Source of the DNA: Chromobotia macracanthus
Taxonomy: Eukaryota; Chordata; Actinopteri; Cypriniformes; Botiidae
Direction: 5' to 3'
Assembly: GCA_036877525.1 (NCBI GenBank)
Contig: JAZGTH010000066.1
Coordinates: forward strand, 3,477,501-3,541,500
DNA length: 64,000 bases
The notes beneath the pieces are model-generated. The model had not been told where the DNA came from. It did no database searches and saw nothing but the letters and a program-made list of their open reading frames with translations. Numbering within the stretch: the first letter of the stretch is position 1; each line of letters opens with the position of its first letter. Positions 1 to 8,900 of the stretch are shown piece after piece. The translations under genes were made by a program, and so were the position numbers.

Positions 1-599
1 CGCTTAGCGCTGGATTGGGAGTCCTCCAAACATTTTTTTTCCTATAACAAAATGCTTTTATTTTGAAAATCCTTAAAAATGGGAGCTAACAAATTCATCT
101 GCTGGTATCGAATTTACACTATATGCATGACTGCTGTCTATTGTGCTTAAGTCATCCTAAAAAGCCACAGATCCAATCAATAAATAGTTTTTCCTAATAA
201 CTTTTCTGTATGTGTTTCCTTTAACTTAATAACCTAAATCACTCTGACGGGGCCTGTTTGTTTCTCTCAACTCACCAACCATCTTTACTCAGACAGGATC
301 TCCTCTGTGACATGCAGGTAGTTTTGTATTTTCACCAGTAGGGGGCACTACAATCTGGGAAAAGGATCCAGGGTCAGAGAGGTGAAAACTGCACTGGGTC
401 CAGGATCTGCCCCTCCTTCTGAAGGCCATAATGATGCCACAGAGTTTCTGTACGGCTTTGAACCGCACATGGGAGGGGCAGGTTTATGCTGCTGCTGGGC
501 AAACAGAAACGCTTGTAATTTCGTGATCGCTTGGCGTCAAAGATGTTCTGTATTTAAGCTCGGTTCCCAAACTTGGGAGGAAGGTGGGGGAAGAGCAGC
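1..599. other. Non-coding left edge
   Basis: No recognisable exon on either strand. The frame open from 382 to 699 on the plus strand crosses the promoter-like segment and resembles no family I know. The stretch from about 380 to 600 is more GC-rich than its surroundings and may be upstream promoter sequence for the element annotated next. Confidence 0.5.
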
Positions 600-700
600 A
601 TATAAAAGGGCAGCAGTGTTCCTCAGCCCGGCTTATTCACCGAGCATAAAGATACACAGTGTTGAGTCAGTGAAGTGTATTAATCAGCTTTTAGGTTAGT
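600..700 (+). promoter_or_regulatory. Candidate TATA-type promoter with a short first exon
   Basis: A good TATA box, TATATAAAAGGGC (600-612), is followed at the usual distance by a GC-balanced segment. A splice-donor-like TTTTAG/GTTAGT lies near 695. This is the architecture of a tissue-specific promoter with a small non-coding exon. No plus-strand coding exon follows before the lectican, which runs on the other strand, so the target transcript is unknown. It could be a long non-coding RNA or a chance match. Confidence 0.35.
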
Positions 701-735
701 TTTTCCCTTGAGAAAATGTCATAAAGTAGGCACTG

Positions 736-740
<5 letters not shown>

Positions 741-770
<30 letters not shown>

Positions 771-830
771 ATACATACATACATACACATACATACATAT
801 ATATACATACATACATATATATATATATAT
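741..830. repeat. Compound microsatellite (CT)n-(ACAT)n-(AT)n
   Basis: About 13 CT dinucleotides are followed by TGTATATACATACATACATAC and related ACAT units, then AT runs. A simple-sequence repeat, probably polymorphic. Confidence 0.95.
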
Positions 831-1100
831 GAAATGTTATGCTTATTCAAAAGCTGTTATTTCACAGGCTGGAATGTTGGTTGATATTGACAGCATTTAT
901 TTAAGTTCAGTAATTATAAATGATCAAATCATGGAAAATCATCAGGTGGCGTAGAAACCCGAATTCTAAATCTTACAGTCTTACCACAGTTTGGGTATAA
1001 TTAGTGAAGGTTTTCTAATCACAGAATGTATTCATATTTCTAACCTGTGACATAAAAATAGAATTGAACATATCCTTTCCATGTCTCTGTTCCCCTCTCT

Positions 1101-1390
1101 ACACACACACACACACACACACACGTTAGGTTTCTATGCTTTGTGTGGACTTTCCATAGACGTAATGGTTTCCATGCTGTACAAACTGTATATGGCATGC
1201 CCTACCCCTAATATAATCTTACAGAAAAAAAAAATTGTATTATTTCCGATGTTTAATAATCAATTTCCCTCGTGTGGACTGCTGGCTGGTCCACACAAGT
1301 TAGGTGTGACTTTTACCATCCTTGTGGGAACATCTGGTCACCACAATGGTAGAAAAACACAAACACGCACACCAATTCACTACACACACA
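1101..1390. repeat. (CA)n-flanked dispersed repeat, family E, copy 1
   Basis: A CA-dinucleotide run (1101-1124) is followed by a block containing CCATAGACGTAATGG, CTGTACAAACTGTATA and CCTACCCCTAAT. It ends in a second CA-rich stretch. The same order of motifs recurs at 39187-39439 and, partly, at 39440-39710 and 19633-19931 (reverse). It is therefore a dispersed element rather than a unique sequence. No coding capacity is seen. Confidence 0.7.
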
Positions 1391-2602
1391 TCTTGTATTA
1401 GAAGAAAATCATCTTTATTAACACACATTTAGTCAGTTTATTTCAGGGATTCAGGAGCAGGACAAATCAGAGGCAACTGCAAAATTATATATGGATCCTT
1501 ATCAATGTGGATGCAAAATTTGGAAGCGTGTTCATCGCAACACATTGTTATACTGCATAAGCAACAGTCCCATGACAATTCCTCCAGCATCGTGCCGCCA
1601 CCTCAACCCTGCCTTCACCTGTTAACGTCGCTATTTGTTTATTTACTAACGTCTATGAAGGAAGTAGTCCATTTTTGGGACTTAAATTGGATGTTTATAT
1701 AAACGTGAACCAATAAATTATGGAACAGCAAATGCATTACACAGAAGCGATCTGGAGTCATACGGATTGTAAGCGGTCGTTCTTTCGCAGTGACGAGAGT
1801 TCACAAATATACAATTTGTGTTTCTTGTACAGCTCTTGTAGACGATAACCATTACGATAACCACTTTTGCGTAAACATTGTGCATTGTGTAACATTGTGT
1901 ATTATACAAGCTGAGGCAAGATTGGGGTATTGTCTCTTTCACAGTTTCACAGAGAAAACTGGCTCTCTGTGGTCAAACTAGAACAACTACAACAAACAAC
2001 AAAACGAAAAACATTTTAATTAAAGAATTTGTAATACTAATGTGCTTTAATTGCTTCCAGCTGTAGACTTTAAAGCCTTTTGTCTTTGTCCCTAAGTTAC
2101 AGACGCTTTTTAAGGCCAAACGGGATTCCCTTATCATCTGTTATTTGTCTGTTATAGACAGAATTAGACTGTGTCTTAGGTTGTGTAAGTGGAATATGAT
2201 GCCCGATTAGAAAGTTTGTATCTCAATTCATAGTGTTTTGACAGCAGTACACCATACATGCCTTCATATTGCCCACAGCAACAATGCAATAAGCGTTTCC
2301 GATGGTTCCTTGTGACTTTTCAGATAAAGAAAAGGTGCAAATCTGAGACATGAAAATGTACAGTATGAATCTTATAGTTATATTAATAATAATACATGTT
2401 AAGGTCACAATAACAAGGTAAGGTAACACTTACATTCAAATTCATTTTAGTACGTCCCAAAATCCTTTCAACACAGTCAAAAGTATGTGTTTTTTTTTCA
2501 GAAATCACAGTGTAGGTTTGTGCAGTAATAAAGGGGAATAATTACCGGTTTACAGCAATAGTGCCACCTTGTGGCCCGAAACAACTAATGGGTTAATGGG
2601 CT
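1391..2602. other. Intergenic, nothing recognised
   Basis: AT-rich sequence with only short open frames and no splice-bounded exon that I can identify. The minus-strand hexamer near 1413 may be an alternative end for the lectican transcript. Confidence 0.4.
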
Positions 2603-2959
2603 TTTATTTTGGGACTAAATAACTAAATGATGGTGTTTAGGTAATAATCATTTACTCAGACTGAAAACTCAAGGGCACTTTGTGCAACTGTATCTTCCTA
2701 GTTTATCTTTTTTTTATAATCCAGCAATTAGGGACTCAAAATAGGGCAGAATAAAATCCTGTTTAAGTAATCCCGAAACCTTGGTTTTCGAAACAAACAA
2801 AAATTTCCAAGAAGTGCTTGAAAATCAGCCAGCCGGACTACAGAAATGCTTGTCGTTACATAACGTTGGTCCCTTCTATTTTAACTTCTCCTTACTATAA
2901 AATAAGGCTTCTGTACAGATGCTACAGTCCTCTGGATATTTTGAAGCATTTTCACTCGT
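2603..2959 (-). other. Probable lectican 3' UTR and polyadenylation signal
   Basis: On the minus strand an AATAAA hexamer lies at 2608-2603, about 350 nt past the lectican stop. Another good signal in the same orientation lies near 1413 (AATAAAGA), so a longer 3' UTR of about 1.5 kb is also possible. Which one is used cannot be decided without transcript data. Confidence 0.4.
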
Positions 2960-5900
2960 TTAGAGGATCTTTCTCCATGTTCGACTGCTGACTGCTTTGG
3001 GACGCGTCCTGAGGGATCTTTTCCGAAGTCTGTTGTCTGTTTCATATTCATGAAGCAAGGGTGTAGTGTTACACATAGGCTATTTTAAGGCACAAAACTT
3101 TAAAATATATATTTTGATGATCAATGATGGGTTTTAAGGGATACAATTATCCACTATTGGGGGATTTTAATGTAGTATTCCTTGGGATATACATACTTAT
3201 GCATTCAACTTGAGGCTCCTCCCACCGACCGTCTGTCATGCACCTCACCACAGAAAGGTGGCGCTGTGTGAATCCATTGTCGCATTGGTATCGAATGATT
3301 GAATTAACAGGGTAGCGATCTCTGCGGCGGCCTAACATCTTGGCATTCTGCACCTCAGGAGGTGATGAACATGTGACTGGAGTAAAATGAAAAAGTAAAA
3401 ATAAAAGCAGCTACATTATCTACTGGTGCTTACACAAGTACACCGCTAACAATTTTAGGCTGTAGGAATGTTTCTGTAACGTTGCAATTAAGTAGCGAAA
3501 CACTTGTTCGAAAAAGTAAACGAAATGTTCTTTGGAAAGTTCAAATATTGTTCAAAAAATGTTTTTTACACGTTTTACATGTTGTTGCTTGGTTATAAGA
3601 ACATTATTCAAACTTTTTTTTAAGTCTGTAACGTTTCTAAAAACATTTCACTAACAACTTAAGAATAACAATTTTGATAGTTATGATATACAACATTAAA
3701 AAAACATTTGACTAACATTTGACGTTACCGGAACACAGTACCGGAACGCAGTAACATTTGACGTTACTGTGAGGGCGTTTTTTGATAACTGTAAGAGAAC
3801 TTTTAGAGAACATAAGCCGGTGTTTTGAGAATGTTCCGCGTTAGCTGGGTACCTTGACATATCTGCACTATAACTGCAATAAATTAATAAATATGACTAA
3901 ACGGGGTAGTTTAGGTAATATGACTAAAAGGTAGAACCAATTCTGTGCTTATATTATTGTCATTATGTTATATATTGATTTATTTTATATACTTTATGTT
4001 ATATCATACTGTATCGTACCGGGCCCACTCTTGCAGGTAAAAGGAAGACGGTAGTTACAGGGAACATCATTCCACTGGCTGTCCTCATGCCAGATCATGA
4101 CCACACAGTCTTCCTCCGTGCTGAAGTAATTATCCGGCTGGTTTGGTCTCCAGTTTCTATATTCCTGCAAGAAATGTAACACTGCTTACAATTCAGAAGT
4201 ACTGCAGAGCTTTTTTTTATAGTTTATAATGAGTTTTAAGTATTTAACCTTTTGGCGTCACTTATGGTAACTTTTCAAGTCATTTTAGTCATTAAAACGT
4301 AGACAATTTTAATCAACAAAAACTGCATGTACAATCTGTACATGACCATTTTTCTCCTAAATAACTGCATTTCAACCACATATGCCTCAAATCACTAATG
4401 CAATTAGGAAAGACTCTTGTAGGATGTAGATTTGCATGAATGCATTTGGCAGATGCTTTTATCTTTATTTTATCTGATTTCTTGGGAATCAAACCCGTGA
4501 CCGCTGCATTGCTAGCTCCATGCTCTACTGTTTGAGCTACAGGAGCAAACAGAGCTTACCAAAGCGCTTCCGTCTGTCCAACGAAACTCATTTTCCACTT
4601 GTCTGTCGCTGAGTCCGATCCACTGATAGTTGTGAGCCTGAGCTAGGAGATTAACAAATGAATTAGCATTTACATTTAGGTCAACAGGTGTGAATACAAT
4701 GCATGTCTTTATTAGAGATTGGGTTGTACTCACCTCTAACAAAGTCTTGCTCTTGCCGAGAGGATATGCTAACCAGGTGAGAGTTTAGCTCTTGACAGCG
4801 CTGCTCGGCAACCATCCAGGTCTCAAGCTCATTGAAGTGGATGTAGCAGCTGCCCATGAACTCCACCCACCCCTCGGCACATCCCTGTACCGCTGATGAT
4901 GCAGAAGATCAATGAGTTTGCTAATCTTCGTTATGTTTTCATTAAAGCTGCAATCTGTAACTTTCGCCTCTCTAGCGCCATCTCTGTTTGAACCATAAAA
5001 CTGCAGGCTACTTTAAATACTTTTCATTACGTGTTGAATGCAAACTGACATTTTCTGGGAAATCGTACCCAACAGCTAAAAATAATCAATATAAGCTTAC
5101 CATTGCGATTTTTAACACTGATCTTAGGTACTTGTTTAATAACAATAATCATTTTTTGTTTAATTTTAAAGTTACGGATTGCAGCTTTAAGGGCTCAATG
5201 TCTATAGAAATAAGCAAGAAAGCAATAGAGAACAAAAACAAAGCTGGTTATAGAAAGATCAGCATATTGTTGCTTGTCTTCAGCGTATGTTGTGTTTTGG
5301 TTGCTGGTGCCTCCATTAGGATTCTTAACTAGCCCAACTAGCAAGAATTTGCTTATAAACCAGTTTCAGTGTCGTGTTTGGCTGGTCATCAGCATGGCTA
5401 CCATTTAGACCAGCACTAACCAGTGAAAACCAACCTATTTCGTCCACGTTTGCTGAAAGAATTAGACATTGTATTTATAGTTTTAGTAAGGGAGTTATTT
5501 TAGTTTCTAATGGTTTTCTAATGGTTAAGTATTTAACCTTTAACTTAAGTATTTAAGTACCGCTTTTAAATTATTTTAATATTTTAAATGCAGAATTTTA
5601 CAATTTGAGCAAAGTAGCTTTAAAAAAGTCACTTTGTCTGAATGGTGAGCAATTCACATCACTGTAACAAGATTAAACAGTAGTGTTGCACAAAGAGTTT
5701 TTTGATACCCAAACTGTGCTGTGTGCATGTTCATATATTACAATCTGATGGTTTTCTCCTAAACAATGCAGAGTATGATGGTATATTTGTTGTATGAAGC
5801 TTTTTTATTTGTCTTATGAATTTTTTCTCACGTGTTGAGCAGTTCTCTCCACTGAATCTTGATGGACACTGACACACAGCAATATCATGTTGAACCGTGC

Positions 5901-8900
5901 AGGAGCCATCACCACAGGGGTTTGGTTCACAAGGGTTAGCAGACACTGAAAACAGACATATGAATGACTCCATCATTTCCAAATGTTGAAATGTAGGCAG
6001 TAAGTTTTGTTTTGTATAGTGTTTACCATCAGTAACAGATGGCTCCTTCAAAGCTTCTGGTGTTTGTAGTGAAACTGAAGGAGAGGTGGTCAAGGCTGAG
6101 ATGGTGGGTGGTGTGGTTTCTTCTGGAGACTGATCGATGACATCAAACACCTCTGTGCTGCTGTTAAGTTGTTCTTCTCTTTCTATTTTGGGATCATCTG
6201 TTTTATTGGCACTCATGTAATCTTCATACAAAGGTTTATTAGGAGATATGGAGATACCCTCAGCAGAAGTTTCTTGGCCACTGGCCTGTCCACTAATCTC
6301 CACAGAGCCACGACCTTCTTCCACTCCAGTTGTAGGTCTGGAGACCAATTCAATGACCTCTATGTCTGTTAGAATCACAGTTTCACCATTTAATCCCTCA
6401 CTGTGGCCAGACGCATCACCTGAGGGGTGACTGGGAAAACCAGAAGCTAAAAACCCAGAACCACTAACATCATTCAAGCCGAATGGAGAAACACCTGACA
6501 ATTCCTGTTCTCCAGACGGTCTTGCAGTCAGATCAATCATTTCTGTGTCTAAGAATGATACACCAGAAAAGCCACTCATTCCTGATTCGCTAATTTTACT
6601 TCTGTATCCAGATGGAAGGCCGCTAGCTCCTGAACCACTAATTTCACTGCTGTATCCAGATGGAAGGCCACTAGATCCTGAACCACTAACTTCACTGCTG
6701 AATCTAGATTGAAGGTTACTGGCTCCTGAACCACTAATTTCACTGCTGTATCCAGATAGAAGGCCGCTAGCTCCTGAACCACTAATTTCACTGCCAAATC
6801 CAGATGGAAAGCCACTAGCTCCTGAACTGCTAATTTCACTGCCGAATCCAGATGGAAAGCCACTATCTCCAGAACCACTAATTCCACTGCTGAACCCCGA
6901 AGGAAGGCCACTAGCCCAGCTTCCTTCTTGATAGAGTCCGGATTCTTCACCAGATTCTCGGTCCCCAGATTCAAAATCTAAAGAAATAATAACACCACTA
7001 CCTTCTCTTGCCTCCTGAATACTGCCTGAGGCTGAAGTCCCCCAAATGAGTGTGTCTGCACCTTCTTGGAACCTCACAAGGTAATCTGATTCATCACCAC
7101 TTAGGCCAGAACCAGATATGTCTCCACTGGGCTTGCCGCTCCCAGACATATCTCCAGAACTGAAATGAGGATAACCTGATCCAGATATGTCCCCGGAACT
7201 GAAATCACGATAGCCTGATCCTGAGCTTGATCCAGATATGTCCCCAGAACTGAGATCAGGATAACCTGATGCTGATACCGATCCAGATAAGTCTCCAGAA
7301 CTGTGGACAGCATAACCTGATGCAGATCCTAATCCAAAAATGTCCCCAGAACTGTGGACAAGATAACCTGATGCAGAACCTGATCCAGATATGTCTCCAG
7401 AACTGTGGACAGGATAACCTGATTCAGAACCTGATCCAGATATGTATCCAGAACTGTGGACAGGATAACCTGATGCAGAACCTGATCCAGATATGTCTCT
7501 AGAACTGTGGACAGGATAACCTGATGCAGAACCTGATCCAGATATGTATCCAGAACTGTGATCAGGATAACCTGATTCAGAACCTGATCCAGATATGTAT
7601 CCAGAACTGTGGACAGGATAACCTGATGCAGAACCTGATCCAGATATGTATCCAGAACTGTGATCAGGATAACCTGATGCTGAGCCTGATCCAGATATGT
7701 CTCCAGAACTGTGATCAGGATAACCTGATGCAGAACCTGATCCAGATATGTCTCCAGAACTGTGATCAGGATAACCTGATGCAGAGCCTGATCCAGATAT
7801 GTCTCCAGAACTGTGAACAGGATAACCTGATGCAGAACCTGATCCAGATATGTCTTCAGAACCAGATGCTGAGCCTGATCCAGAGACAACTGGATGAGCT
7901 GCAACATACACCTCTGAAAATTAGCACCACTCAACATAACAATAATACAACAAAGATCTGCGGTAAGAAATTGAGATATCTAGCATATGTTACCGGGTTC
8001 CAGCAGCTCTGTTTCTGTCATGTTAAGATCCATCTCTATTCTTGTAGCATTCAACAAATCCTCATCAAGCAGCACAGAAAGATTTCCTAAAAAGACATTT
8101 CAAGTGCACGACTCAATATTGCTTTAAATTAAATGATAAACTTTTAAAAAAGGGTTATGTTGTGTTGCATGAGCAAAAATCTATGAACAAAAACAACATT
8201 TGTACAACTGTACAACTACTTGTACTATTTCTTTAGCCTAACCAAAAATGCTCTTATCAGAAATAGTAAAACAAAATAGTTTTGTGAGCCTTAAAAATCA
8301 AAAGACAAACATGGCACTGCCAGAATGAAAAGTACTAACCAGAAGTTATATTGTCTTTGGTGAACTCGCTTTCCAGTTGAGGCTGAGCAGTGACCCTTCC
8401 GATGACTTCCTCTTCTATCAGTGAGCTCATCTCTGTTATGTTGATAAGTAGCGATAGAGGATCTTCTGTACCGGTGATGTTAAGTGTCTCATTGGTCACT
8501 AGCTCTCCACGCACCTCCCCTTCTGTGGTCACCTGCTCAGTGTAATCTGCAGGGCTTAAAGTGAATGTAGCCACACTGAACCCGGAATCTGTGGTTGTGT
8601 ATATTTCAGGGAATGGGGAGGTCTTTGTTGCTCCTTCTCCTTCTGCAACATTGTTAAAGAATGCAGAGTCATAAGAGAACCTTTTAATTCTAATATAGAG
8701 AAATAACAGAGAACAGAGAAACAGTTCATCCAAAAATGAAATAAAATACATTGCATTTTTACTCAATAATATATATTTTTCTCTACAACTGTTTCTCTTT
8801 ATTTCTATTTTTTTTTATATAGATGTGTGCTTATATGCATGTGTACACACACACGCACCAATTCGTTAAAGGTGCGATCCATATCTTTTCTGGGTTTTAA

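Larger units (their letters stand above)
2960..5945 (-). other. Lectican G3 block: EGF, C-type lectin, CCP and basic tail (exons 9-14)
   Basis: Exon 5945-5832 encodes a single EGF-like module (CEPNPCGDGSC ... CQCPSRFSGENC). Exons 4892-4734, 4642-4560 and 4164-4020 (159, 83, 145 nt) form the C-type lectin domain. They carry NYQWIGLSD, NWRPNQPDN and EDCVVMIWHEDSQWNDVPC, the WND motif and acidic residues expected for calcium binding. Exon 3376-3197 is the CCP/sushi module. The last exon, 3036-2960, gives a basic tail beginning NNRLRKRSLRTRPKA and a TAA stop, resembling aggrecan's Arg/Lys-rich C-terminus. The acceptor at 3037 was chosen because it gives this basic tail. An alternative AG 7 nt further on shifts the frame and gives a longer, unfamiliar ending. 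Confidence 0.92.
6027..7913 (-). other. Lectican chondroitin sulfate attachment exon (629 codons)
   Basis: A single 1887 nt exon encodes a low-complexity Ser-Gly-rich region. The donor is at 6026-6025, within the string DG/GTAAAC. Many Ser-Gly dipeptides follow an acidic residue (DISGSG, EISGSG), which is the usual context for xylosyltransferase and chondroitin sulfate addition. The exon contains two separate tandem arrays, annotated below, then a non-repetitive Ser/Thr/Pro-rich stretch near 6030-6560 with the related phrases DTEMIDLTARPSG and DIEVIELVSRPTTG. Reading straight through the donor gives only 26 or so further codons of intron before the next real exon, so the apparent continuous frame down to 5731 is not the transcript. 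Confidence 0.9.

Noticed and set aside
382..699. Plus-strand frame of 105 codons at the left edge
   Set aside because: It spans the TATA box, has no resemblance to any known protein, and its composition looks non-coding.
6577..7854. Regular direct repeats that could suggest a CRISPR array
   Set aside because: The units are contiguous with no variable spacers and lie inside an open reading frame of a vertebrate gene; this is a coding minisatellite.
7101..8090. Long open frames on both strands across the lectican Ser-Gly array (for example 7329-7937 minus and 7524-8090 plus)
   Set aside because: They are shadows of the 51-bp repeat: the unit is a multiple of three, so frames without a stop in one unit stay open through the array. 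Only the SG-rich frame connects by splicing to the Link and EGF exons.
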